This document shows, piece after piece, positions 35,619-42,963 of a stretch of 57,060 nt of DNA. The notes under the pieces were generated by a model that had not been told where the DNA came from, made no database searches, and worked only from the letters and a program-made list of their open reading frames with translations. The position numbers and the translations under genes were made by a program. Positions within the stretch are counted from its first letter, which is position 1; each line of letters starts with the position of its first letter. Origin of the DNA: Anaerospora hongkongensis (GTDB lineage Bacteria > Bacillota > Negativicutes > Sporomusales > DSM-15969); NCBI RefSeq assembly GCF_004339805.1, contig NZ_SLUI01000007.1:1-57060 (forward strand), in the 5' to 3' direction.

Positions 35619-36572
35619 ATGCCAAAGAAAGTATTAATTGCCGCCCGGTCATTTTCACGCTCTAAGGAAGCAAAGGCCATACTGGAAGCTCAAGGTTATG
35701 AACTGATTTTAAATCCCTATGATCGTCCCATGACGGAAGCAGAGCTGGTTGAGATGATTGCCGGGGTGGATGCACTGGTAGCAGGTAATGATGATGTTAC
35801 TGGCGCAGTTATTGCCGCTGGTGCTCCCGACTTAAAGATTATTGCCAAGCACGGCGTCGGGTACAACAATATCGATGTAAGTACTGCCAAACAGTATGGC
35901 ATCCCGGTAACCGTGGCTCCCGGCGCCAATAGTCAGTCGGTGGCCGAGCTGGCCTTTGGCTTACTGCTAGCGTGTGTCCGCAGCATTCCGCAAATGGACT
36001 GCTCGATTCGTGCAGGCTCATGGGACCGCGTAACCGGCTATGAAGTTGGCGGCAAAGTGCTGGGCATTGTCGGGATGGGAAATATCGGGGGAGAGGTGGC
36101 AAAGCGGGCTTGCGGCTTTAATATGAAGATCATTGCTTATGATATTTATCCGAACCCGGAGTTCATTAAAAACTATGGTGTAACTTATTTGCCGCTGCCG
36201 GAAGTAATTGCTCAGGCTGACTTTTTATCGCTCCATGCTCCTTCGACTCCGGGGACTATTGGCATTATTAATCGCACTACCCTCAGGACCATGAAAAAAA
36301 CGGCCTTCTTGATTAATACCGCCCGAGGTGACCTTGTCAATGAAGAGGACTTATATGAGGCCCTTTCATCGGGGATTATTGCCGGAGCGGCCTTAGATAC
36401 CTTTGCTAAGGAACCGCTGGAGAACTCGCCGCTGCTAACGCTGAAGAATATTATTGTTACCCCACATGCCGGTGCTGCCACCCATGAAGGCGTGATCCGC
36501 ACAGGCCTAATTGGTGCAGGTGAGGTCGTCAGAGTGCTTTCCGGTCAGGCGCCTCACTATGCGGTTAAATAA
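35619..36572 (+). CDS. D-isomer-specific 2-hydroxyacid dehydrogenase (ketogluconate reductase/PGDH-like)
   Basis: 317 residues after AAAGGGGGAGTTACAA. The NAD loop is VGMGNIGGEVAKRA. The catalytic Arg is in INTARGDLVNE, and the acid/His pair is near FAKEPLEN and TPHAGAATHEG. The family includes phosphoglycerate dehydrogenase and GhrB-type 2-ketogluconate reductases. In this operon a role in reducing 2-keto sugar acids to gluconate is the likelier one. It lies 19 bases after the kinase. Confidence 0.85.
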   Translation: MPKKVLIAARSFSRSKEAKAILEAQGYELILNPYDRPMTEAELVEMIAGVDALVAGNDDVTGAVIAAGAPDLKIIAKHGVGYNNIDVSTAKQYGIPVTVAPGANSQSVAELAFGLLLACVRSIPQMDCSIRAGSWDRVTGYEVGGKVLGIVGMGNIGGEVAKRACGFNMKIIAYDIYPNPEFIKNYGVTYLPLPEVIAQADFLSLHAPSTPGTIGIINRTTLRTMKKTAFLINTARGDLVNEEDLYEALSSGIIAGAALDTFAKEPLENSPLLTLKNIIVTPHAGAATHEGVIRTGLIGAGEVVRVLSGQAPHYAVK

Positions 36573-36617
36573 ATGGGGATTTGATTATACAAAAGAGATA
36601 CGAGGAGGAAGGTTAAC

Positions 36618-37379
36618 ATGAAAAAAAGTTTTGATCTAACAGGCAAAAAGGCAATTATCACGGGCGGCGGCAGTGGTTTGGGGCTGGGGATGGCCCAGGG
36701 CCTGCAGGACGCCGGAGCGGAAGTTGCCATCATCGATATTATGGACTCAGTTCCGCAAGTAGCACAAGAACTGGCTGCTAATGGGACTATGGCTTACGGA
36801 ATTAAGGGTGACCTCGGCAGCCGGGAAAGTTTGCAGACTGCTTTTAATCTGGCGGTAGAAAAGCTGGGAGGCAGGCTGGATATTCTTGTTAATAGCGCCG
36901 GTATTCAAAGAAGGAGCAAATCGGAAGAGTTTCCCATTGAGTATTGGGATGCGGTAGTCGAGATCAATATGACCTCTGTATTTTTGCTCTGTCAGCTGGC
37001 AGGACGAAAAATGCTGGAGCAGGGACAGGGGAAAATTATTAATGTTGCCTCCATGTTAAGCTATTTTGGCGGTTATACCGTTCCGGCCTATGCAGCAAGC
37101 AAGGGAGGCGTTGCTCAGCTAACCAAAGCGCTGGCGAATGAATGGGCGGGACGGGGTGTGAATGTGAATGCTGTTGCCCCTGGCTATATGGATACGGCTA
37201 TGAATACGGCTTTAGTCAATGATCCTGTTCGAAATGAGCAAATCCTTGCCAGAATTCCGGCCGGCAGATGGGGTACAGGAGAAGATATGCAAGGTGCGGT
37301 TATTTTCCTTGCCTCCAGCTATTCCGACTATATTAACGGTGCAATCATACCGGTCGATGGCGGTTTTCTAAGTCGTTAA
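36618..37379 (+). CDS. SDR, gluconate 5-dehydrogenase / KduD-like
   Basis: 253 residues after GAGGAGGAAGGTTAAC. Key features are ITGGGSGLGLGMAQGL, the acidic end of beta-2 (VAIIDIMD, pointing to NAD+), NSAGIQRRSK, NVASMLSYFGGYTVPAYAASKGG with the catalytic YxxxK, and the INGAIIPVDGG end. It fits 2-deoxy-D-gluconate 3-dehydrogenase (KduD) or 5-ketogluconate reductase (IdnO). It is probably the step that links 5-ketogluconate to gluconate here. Confidence 0.87.
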   Translation: MKKSFDLTGKKAIITGGGSGLGLGMAQGLQDAGAEVAIIDIMDSVPQVAQELAANGTMAYGIKGDLGSRESLQTAFNLAVEKLGGRLDILVNSAGIQRRSKSEEFPIEYWDAVVEINMTSVFLLCQLAGRKMLEQGQGKIINVASMLSYFGGYTVPAYAASKGGVAQLTKALANEWAGRGVNVNAVAPGYMDTAMNTALVNDPVRNEQILARIPAGRWGTGEDMQGAVIFLASSYSDYINGAIIPVDGGFLSR

Positions 37380-37405
37380 AAGAAAACAAGGTTGGAGGGA
37401 TAACG

Positions 37406-38419
37406 ATGAAAGCGATTCTTTATCGTGGTAAAGAAGAAATTCAATATACCGAGCTTGCTAAGCCAAGTGTTGGCGCAGGGGAAGCATTAGTCAAAATTGC
37501 CTTTGCCGGTATTTGCGGCAGTGATATGTTTATTTATACCGGGACGCATCCACGCGCAAAAGCACCACTGATTATGGGGCATGAGTTCTCCGGAAAAATA
37601 GCAGCGCTGCCCCAAGGGTACAGCGGAAGCTTAGCGGTGGGGGATAAGGTTACTATTAATCCGCTGATCTCCTGTCAGCACTGTACGCCTTGCCAAACCG
37701 GCAATACTCATGTCTGCAAAACACTGGGGCTTACCGGAATTGATACGGATGGGGGATTCACCGAATATGCCAAGGTTCCGGTTCAGCAGTTAGTTAAGCT
37801 TCCCGGCAATATGAATATGGAGCACGGCGCCATCGTGGAGCCGGTGGCAGTAGCTGTACATGCAATCCGCAGCTCGGCCTTAAAAATCGGCGATAAGGTA
37901 CTAGTGATCGGCGGCGGACCGATTGGCGTCCTGGTGGCGTTAGCTGCCAGGCATGCCGGTGCTGAGAATATTATTGTCATTGAGCCTAATGAGTTTAGGC
38001 GTAATATTATCACGGAGCTGGGCTTTACCGCGCTGCCTCAGCCTGACCATGAGCTGATCATGAATTTGACAAACTCAGATGGAGCAGATATTGTTTTTGA
38101 AGCTGCCGGTGTACAGGCGTCGATGGATGCTGCTACTAAGTACTGTAAAATTCGTGGGCAGATCGTAATCATAAGCTCATTTAAAAAAGCAGTGTACACC
38201 GATCTGCTGCGGGTCAACTTTGCCGAGCTTAACCTGATTGGTATCCGGGTTTATACCCAAAAAGACTTCGCGGCTGCCGTAGAGCTGGTAGAAAAGTATC
38301 CGGAATTTGCTAAAGTAATCACCCATAAATACCCGCTTGCTGAGGCCCAAAAAGGGTTGGATCTGATGAAGCAAGGGGCCGATAATCTAAAAGTTCTGCT
38401 GTATCCCGAACACAACTAG
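37406..38419 (+). CDS. Zinc-dependent alcohol dehydrogenase (L-idonate/sorbitol type)
   Basis: 337 residues after GGTTGGAGGGATAACG. The catalytic zinc site is GICGSDMF plus GHEFSG. The structural zinc site is CQHCTPCQTGNTHVC (four Cys). The NAD loop is VIGGGPIGVLVALAA with acidic IEPNE, pointing to NAD+. Family members oxidise polyols and aldonates such as L-idonate. With the SDR and gluconokinase this gives the idonate, 5-ketogluconate, gluconate, 6-phosphogluconate sequence. Confidence 0.88.
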   Translation: MKAILYRGKEEIQYTELAKPSVGAGEALVKIAFAGICGSDMFIYTGTHPRAKAPLIMGHEFSGKIAALPQGYSGSLAVGDKVTINPLISCQHCTPCQTGNTHVCKTLGLTGIDTDGGFTEYAKVPVQQLVKLPGNMNMEHGAIVEPVAVAVHAIRSSALKIGDKVLVIGGGPIGVLVALAARHAGAENIIVIEPNEFRRNIITELGFTALPQPDHELIMNLTNSDGADIVFEAAGVQASMDAATKYCKIRGQIVIISSFKKAVYTDLLRVNFAELNLIGIRVYTQKDFAAAVELVEKYPEFAKVITHKYPLAEAQKGLDLMKQGADNLKVLLYPEHN

Positions 38420-38420
38420 T

Positions 38421-38482
38421 CAACTCCGCCGGTACTGGCAACCTGTCAGTGCCGGCTAAGGTAAGGAAATTGCTCGGAGTTG
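38421..38482 (+). other. Nested hairpin between dehydrogenase and MFS genes
   Basis: An inner stem (GCCGGTACTG with CAGTGCCGGC) sits within an outer one (CAACTCCG with CGGAGTTG). It begins right after the dehydrogenase stop. The right arm is followed by G-rich sequence, not T. It could dampen transcription or protect the upstream mRNA from decay, separating enzyme and carrier dosage. Confidence 0.55.
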
Positions 38483-38607
38483 GGGAGGGGGGAATGGCGC
38501 AACGATATATAAGAAACGTGTGGTCTAAGTAATCAGAGTAAGGGATGCAGCTAATTCTTGCTAAAAATAACAGAATAGTGGAAATAAGCTAAAAGAGGGG
38601 GAAGATT

Positions 38608-39930
38608 ATGAACGATCAAATGTTAGAAAAAGCAATCTTGAATAAGGTGGCCTGGCGACTGATTCCTTATTTAATTGTGGCCTATTTACTATGCTATATT
38701 GACCGGACTAATCTTGGCTTTGCCGCGCTGACCATGAATCAGGAATTAGGGTTTACCGCCACTATTTTTGGCTGGGGTGCAGGCATTTTCTTTATTGGGT
38801 ATTTTCTCTTTGAAGTACCGAGTAACCTGGCTTTTGAACGGTTTGGAGCCCGGATCTGGATCGCGCGGATTATGATAACGTGGGGGCTTATTTCTGCTGC
38901 TATGTCACTGGTATCAGGCACCGCCAGTTTCCTGATGACCCGCTTCTTATTAGGAGCTGCTGAGGCTGGCTTTTTCCCTGGCGTTGTTTACTATCTAACT
39001 TACTGGTTTCCGGAGCGGCACAGAGGAAAAGTACTGTCCCGCTTCATGTTTGCTCAGCCGATTGCCCTGATGATCGGCTCTGCTTTGTCCGGCTGGATAC
39101 TAAGCTTAAACGGCACACTGGGAATAGCGGGCTGGAAGTGGCTGTTCATCTTAGAGGGAATTCCATCTGTCTTACTAGGCATATTTACCCTATGGTATTT
39201 AACGGATAAACCGGCCCATGCTTCCTGGCTGGAGCCTCACGAGCGGGAATGGCTCCAGGCGGAAATAGAAAAGGAGCATAAAAAGGTGGAATCCGTTCGC
39301 AAATATAGTTTTTGGGAAGCACTTACGCATCCCAAAGTGCTCATGCTGGGGCTTGTCTATGTGAGTACTGCCTTATGCAATTACGGCACGAACATGTTCC
39401 TGCCGCAAATTGTCAAAACGCTTGGTAACTATTCCAGCACCGAAATCGGCTTAATTAGTGCAATACCTTACGTCTGTGCTGCAATCGGCATGTTAGCTGT
39501 TGGCTATAGCTCCGATTATTTTCAGGAACGCAAGTGGCATTTAAGCGGGATTATGCTTTTATCAGGCCTGGGCCTGTTTGCCAGTACCTTCGTTAGTACC
39601 AATGCAGTATTAACGATAGCCTGCTTATCGCTAGCTGCTATTGGCTTTTTCGCAATGATCCCGATCTTCTGGATTTTGCCTTCCCGCTTTTTGACCGGTA
39701 CTGCATCGGCGGCGGGGATCGCGCTTATTAACTCGATCGGCAATCTTGGCGGGTTTGTAGGGCCGTTTGGTGTCGGGTACGTTAAGGATGCGACGGGAAG
39801 CTTCCTGCCAGCCCTCCAGCTTCTGGCAATCTATATGATAGCTGCAGCCGGTGCTGCTTTTTGGATAAGCATTCAGACTGAAAAGATGCAAGAGGCTGAA
39901 ACGGTAGCTGATAAATCGATTTCTTCTTAA
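38608..39930 (+). CDS. MFS transporter, anion:cation symporter (ACS) family
   Basis: 440 residues, 12 helices, after AAAGAGGGGGAAGATT. YIDRTNLGFAALTMNQELGFTATIFGWGAGIFFIGYFLFEVPSN is the ACS-family opening. YWFPERHRGK is the loop 4-5 motif and SWLEPHEREWLQ the central loop. Relatives carry hexuronates, glucarate, 2-ketogluconate or aromatic acids. It is the last gene of the GntR-headed operon and probably imports its sugar acid. Confidence 0.9.
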   Translation: MNDQMLEKAILNKVAWRLIPYLIVAYLLCYIDRTNLGFAALTMNQELGFTATIFGWGAGIFFIGYFLFEVPSNLAFERFGARIWIARIMITWGLISAAMSLVSGTASFLMTRFLLGAAEAGFFPGVVYYLTYWFPERHRGKVLSRFMFAQPIALMIGSALSGWILSLNGTLGIAGWKWLFILEGIPSVLLGIFTLWYLTDKPAHASWLEPHEREWLQAEIEKEHKKVESVRKYSFWEALTHPKVLMLGLVYVSTALCNYGTNMFLPQIVKTLGNYSSTEIGLISAIPYVCAAIGMLAVGYSSDYFQERKWHLSGIMLLSGLGLFASTFVSTNAVLTIACLSLAAIGFFAMIPIFWILPSRFLTGTASAAGIALINSIGNLGGFVGPFGVGYVKDATGSFLPALQLLAIYMIAAAGAAFWISIQTEKMQEAETVADKSISS

Positions 39931-39942
39931 TACGCCACAAGG

Positions 39943-39975
39943 CTCCTGTATCAGGTGATGCAGGAGTTTTGTTTT
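39943..39975 (+). terminator. Terminator of the sugar-acid operon
   Basis: CTCCTG-T-ATCA pairs with TGAT-G-CAGGAG, followed by TTTTGTTTT. Confidence 0.8.
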
Positions 39976-40024
39976 ACTTTTGGTGAAAACTGATTGACTG
40001 GCTGATTGTCGTGGGAATATAATA

Positions 40025-40042
40025 TAGTTGTCAAGACAACTA
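40025..40042. promoter_or_regulatory. MarR operator candidate 1
   Basis: TAGTTGTC-AA-GACAACTA is a perfect dyad 13 bases before the marR ATG. Its AGTTGTC-N2-GACAACT core recurs between marR and the DUF169 gene. Confidence 0.7.
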
Positions 40043-40055
40043 GGATGGTGATTAC

Positions 40056-40481
40056 ATGGATTTTAGGTTGAATGACTCCTTCGGATTCATCTTAAATAAA
40101 GTTAATACAAAACTGAAAAATGAATTGCTGCAACGCTTAAAAGAACATGATGTAACGCCGGAGCAATGGGCGATATTAAATTGCTTATGGGAAAAAGATG
40201 GGATTACGCCTAAAGAACTGGCAGATCTGACTTTTAAAGATAAACCCAACACAAACCGCATTCTGGAGAAATTAATTAGGAAGGGATTAGTTGTTCGCAA
40301 AGCTCATCCAGTGGATAAGAGAGCGTTTCAGATGTTTTTAACGGAAAGCGGCTGGGCCTTGCGTGAGCAACTAATCCCCCAAGTTAAACAGCTGTTAGCG
40401 AAAGCCGCAGCAGGAATGGAACCGCATAAAGTGGCAGAAATGAAGAAGCTGCTGAATCAGATCTACGATAACCTTAAATAG
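40056..40481 (+). CDS. MarR-family regulator
   Basis: 141 residues after AGGATGGTGATTAC. The winged helix is LKEHDVTPEQWAILNCLWEKDGITPKELADLTFKDKPNTNRILEKLIRKGLVVRK, with the wing at HPVDKRAFQMFLTESG. The flanking helices make the dimer interface. Twin dyads before and after the gene suggest that it represses itself and the DUF169 gene. Confidence 0.93.
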   Translation: MDFRLNDSFGFILNKVNTKLKNELLQRLKEHDVTPEQWAILNCLWEKDGITPKELADLTFKDKPNTNRILEKLIRKGLVVRKAHPVDKRAFQMFLTESGWALREQLIPQVKQLLAKAAAGMEPHKVAEMKKLLNQIYDNLK

Positions 40482-40495
40482 GTTTTTGTAGTTAT

Positions 40496-40511
40496 AGTTG
40501 TCGTGACAACT
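40496..40511. promoter_or_regulatory. MarR operator candidate 2
   Basis: AGTTGTC-GT-GACAACT is a perfect dyad 40 bases before the DUF169 start. It has the same half-sites and spacing as the dyad upstream of marR. Confidence 0.7.
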
Positions 40512-40550
40512 GTAATTGCAGATAAATTATAAAGGAAGTGGGGGAACGAC

Positions 40551-41282
40551 ATGGAAAGCCGCCTGGCAAAAGAATTGAGCCTGCGTTATGAACCAGTAGC
40601 TGTTTTGCTTAGCAACAACAAGGTTGAAGGGGCAATGCAGAGCAAAGCGGGGCAATGGAGCTGTACAATTCCATTGATGATTGCGGCAGCCAAAGGGAAA
40701 ACAGCCGTTTTTGAACGGCAAACAACAGGCTGCAAAGGTGGTAAAGTAGGCTTAGGGTTTGGTCACTATTCGAATTACCCGGGAGGAATTGAGTACTTCT
40801 TGTCAGTAGGCAAAAGCGGCTTATTCGAAGGAGAAGGGTATAAAAAGAATCCAGAGCTAGGTGCAGAATTTGTGGAGTGTTTACCAATAACGGATATTCC
40901 GTATCAGTACGTTATATTTAAGCCGTTAGCACAAATCGATCAGCATCAGGATATACCGGAGCTAGTCGTATTCTATGTGAATACGGATCAGTTGTCAGCG
41001 CTTACCGTACTGGCAAACTATTTCCGGCCAGGCAAGGAAAATGTAATGATTCCATTTAGCTCAGGCTGTCAATCGCTATTTTTGCTTCCCTACGCTGAAG
41101 CTAAGAAGGAGAACCCCAGAGCCGTGGTAGGCTTGACCGATATTACCGTGCGACCAATGATCGAGCCTGATATGCTGTCATTTACGGTACCTTATCAAAT
41201 GTTTTTGGAAATGGAAGCAAACATAGCAAAAAGCTTTTTGGAAAAGGAAGTCTGGCATAAGGTAGCAGCGCGAAGAAAATGA
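40551..41282 (+). CDS. DUF169-family protein
   Basis: 243 residues after AAGGAAGTGGGGGAACGAC. It opens with the DUF169 pattern (RYEPVAVLLS, with an expected Cys/Gly-rich middle: QTTGCKGGKVGLGFG). Further family features are PIPVVEF-like VIFKPL, VVFYVNTDQLSALTVLANY and IPFSSGCQSLFLLPYAEA. The function is unknown; homologues occur with redox and C1 genes in anaerobes and may bind metal through conserved Cys. It is probably controlled by the adjacent MarR. A decayed copy of its last 100 bases lies at 49749-49851. Confidence 0.85.
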   Translation: MESRLAKELSLRYEPVAVLLSNNKVEGAMQSKAGQWSCTIPLMIAAAKGKTAVFERQTTGCKGGKVGLGFGHYSNYPGGIEYFLSVGKSGLFEGEGYKKNPELGAEFVECLPITDIPYQYVIFKPLAQIDQHQDIPELVVFYVNTDQLSALTVLANYFRPGKENVMIPFSSGCQSLFLLPYAEAKKENPRAVVGLTDITVRPMIEPDMLSFTVPYQMFLEMEANIAKSFLEKEVWHKVAARRK

Positions 41283-41317
41283 TTTGATACGCAATCTAAA
41301 TGCTCTTTTCGAGCACA

Positions 41318-41696
41318 ATTTGACTATTATTTTTCTTGAAGATTTGCACTAAATATGTTATTATCTAAGTAAGCACCATCCTTATAGCAAACTAGTATCA
41401 GCCCAGCAATTTCAGAGTCAAGGTTTTCTGAAGTGGTCGAGTGGTTCGTATTCTAGAGCGGGATGTGTTTTTTGTTTACCCAGGAGTATTGATCGGAATG
41501 TAGGGACTGTTTGAAACAAGTTTTTTCAGTGTTTGATTTGGAATTTGTTTAGGTGAATTCAAATTATTCAAGATCGGAATAGGTTGTTTGAGATTGTCGT
41601 GTACCGAAAGGCTATAGGGATGGTGCGAAATAAATAGTAGAGTGATTAAGGGGACAGGAGCATTGACAGTATAGTCGATGCTCCTGTCCCCTTTAA
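41318..41696 (+). ncRNA. Candidate structured non-coding RNA gene, copy A
   Basis: A promoter TTGAAG-N17-TATTAT (41336-41364) precedes a transcribed region of about 320 bases. GCACCAUCCUUAUAGC (41373-41388) pairs along 16 positions with GCUAUAGGGAUGGUGC (41611-41626), closing about 220 bases. UUCAGA/UCUGAA is one internal helix. The terminator is a roughly 20-bp stem (41648-41694) ending in CCCCTTT. The whole unit recurs at 52439-52812 at about 90% identity, with single-base indels that break any reading frame while promoter, closing stem and terminator stay intact. It matches no RNA class I can name. Confidence 0.65.
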
Positions 41697-41725
41697 CAAT
41701 GTAATACTTCATTTTATGTAAGGGT

Positions 41726-41755
41726 GGACATTTGGGGACGTTCCTTTTTTGACAA
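41726..41755 (+). repeat. REP-like 30-bp repeat, single copy
   Basis: This repeat begins GGACATTTGGGGACGTTCC and ends in TTTTTTGACAA. Related copies are at 49922-49951 and 52348-52377 (same orientation) and at 50178-50206, 50207-50230 and 56052-56081 (inverted). No partner in inverted orientation is obvious close by. Confidence 0.75.
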
Positions 41756-41846
41756 CTTTTCTATTTCCTCATTGGCAAATTCTCTAATTTGGGGGACATT
41801 TGTCATTTACCCTTTTTGGTTTTACTGTTTCAGTTTGCTTTGGTGT

Positions 41847-41862
41847 TGGCATAAATATTGCA
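41847..41862 (+). promoter_or_regulatory. Sigma-54 promoter of pduL
   Basis: TTGGCATAAATATTGCA contains GG and GC separated by exactly 10 bases, the -24/-12 signature. It lies 41 bases before the pduL start and matches two further sites at 42862 and 44745. Confidence 0.75.
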
Positions 41863-41902
41863 CTAGTTTAATTTCATAGAATAAACAGGAGGTATTGATG
41901 GT

Positions 41903-42493
41903 ATGGCTTACAAAGTGAAATTGGGAATTTCAGCCCGCCACATCCACTTGAGTCTAGGCGATTTTGAGAAGCTGTTTGGACTAGGTGCAGTTCTTCATCC
42001 AGTTAAAGCTCTGAGGCAGCCTGGCCAATACGCCAGTGAAGAACGAGTTGATATTTTTACTTCAACAGGCGCAATCCATGGATTGCGAATATTAGGGCCT
42101 GTCCGGCAACAAACTCAAATCGAACTGGCACCTGCTGACGCCCGAAAAATAGGCTTAAATCCACCAGTGCGGGATTCGGGGGATCTGGCAGGAACTCCGG
42201 GAGTCACGATTGCAGGCCCTCAAGGTCAGGTCGTAATTTCGGAAGGCGTTATTATTGCGTCCCGTCACATTCACCTTGACACCGCTACTGCCGCTGAGCT
42301 GAAGGTAAAAGATAAGGACCTTGTAAAAGCTCGTATTAAGGGCAAACGCTGCGTAGTTTTTGAAGATGTTTTGATTCGGGTACGTGATGATTTTATGTCG
42401 GAAATGCATATTGATACAGACGAAGGAAATGCTTGTTTGGCTGAGAATGAAGAAATGGTAGAGGTAATTTTAAGCGCAGCGCGGCAGTACTGA
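41903..42493 (+). CDS. pduL: Phosphate acyltransferase, PduL family
   Basis: 196 residues after CAGGAGGTATTGATGGT. Two tandem PduL barrels are marked by ISARHIHLSLGDFEKLFG near the start and IASRHIHLDTATAAEL in the middle, where the His residues bind zinc. It ends with DFMSEMHIDTDEGNA. The N terminus lacks a microcompartment targeting extension and no shell genes are near, so it should be cytosolic. It interconverts acyl-CoA (acetyl- or propionyl-CoA) and acyl phosphate, feeding the kinase at 48558-49748. Expression depends on the sigma-54 promoter upstream. Confidence 0.92.
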   Translation: MAYKVKLGISARHIHLSLGDFEKLFGLGAVLHPVKALRQPGQYASEERVDIFTSTGAIHGLRILGPVRQQTQIELAPADARKIGLNPPVRDSGDLAGTPGVTIAGPQGQVVISEGVIIASRHIHLDTATAAELKVKDKDLVKARIKGKRCVVFEDVLIRVRDDFMSEMHIDTDEGNACLAENEEMVEVILSAARQY

Positions 42494-42520
42494 AAAATCG
42501 GAAAGAGGGGGAACTAAAGA

Positions 42521-42745
42521 GTGGAAAACTGTAGGGAAGTAACCCGGGACATCGTAGTCAAGATGATTGAACATGGCAGTTTTGACGAATTGCCAACAGC
42601 AGCCAGCGAAGCTGGAACTTTCCAGAGCAGTCAACTGATGGCAATGCAAATTTGCAAGGTCTATGAAATGCTGTTTGAAACTATTTCGAGAATGGAAAGC
42701 AGCAGCCAAGACCAGGAGCTTTATTTAGCAGAAAATCAAACATAG
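42521..42745 (+). CDS. Small protein of unknown function downstream of pduL
   Basis: 74 residues from a GTG behind AGAGGGGGAAC. It is helical, charged and without a membrane segment (EVTRDIVVKMIEHGSFDELP, QLMAMQICKVYEMLFETISRM). I recognise no family. It lies 27 bases after pduL and before a terminator, so it is part of the first sigma-54 transcript. Confidence 0.65.
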   Translation: MENCREVTRDIVVKMIEHGSFDELPTAASEAGTFQSSQLMAMQICKVYEMLFETISRMESSSQDQELYLAENQT

Positions 42746-42774
42746 GCTTGGTAGAACGTAGAAACTACAGGCAT

Positions 42775-42818
42775 AAAAAACGCAAGCTGACCGCTAAGGG
42801 ACAAAGGCTTGCGTTTTT
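42775..42818 (+). terminator. Terminator of the pduL transcript
   Basis: AAAAAACGCAAGC pairs with GCTTGCGTTTTT around a 19-base loop. Confidence 0.8.
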
Positions 42819-42860
42819 GTATCGACATGCCTTTAGCGATGCTTTTTGCCTCCTAGCTTT

Positions 42861-42876
42861 TGGCACGAGATATGCA
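42861..42876 (+). promoter_or_regulatory. Sigma-54 promoter upstream of the activator gene
   Basis: TTGGCACGAGATATGCA has GG-N10-GC at 42862-42875, very close to consensus. It lies about 88 bases before the activator start, implying that the activator gene is itself sigma-54 dependent. Confidence 0.7.
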
Positions 42877-42963
42877 CCGTAGAGATAATGTGCAATAAAC
42901 AAAAAGAGGTGGCGATCAAGTGATATTGAATACAATGATCCGCTCCGGTCAGGAGGTCAATCT

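Noticed and set aside
41429..41444. GTGGTCGAGTGGTTCG looks like a tRNA D-arm (Ser/Leu type)
   Set aside because: No acceptor stem, anticodon arm or T-arm follows at the right spacing, so it is not a tRNA gene.
41476..41712. Minus-strand reading frames over both RNA-gene copies (also 52598-52888) sharing a run of about 22 residues
   Set aside because: The shared residues only reflect the DNA repeat. Single-base indels between the copies throw the frame out and back, no ribosome site precedes them, and the composition is not protein-like.
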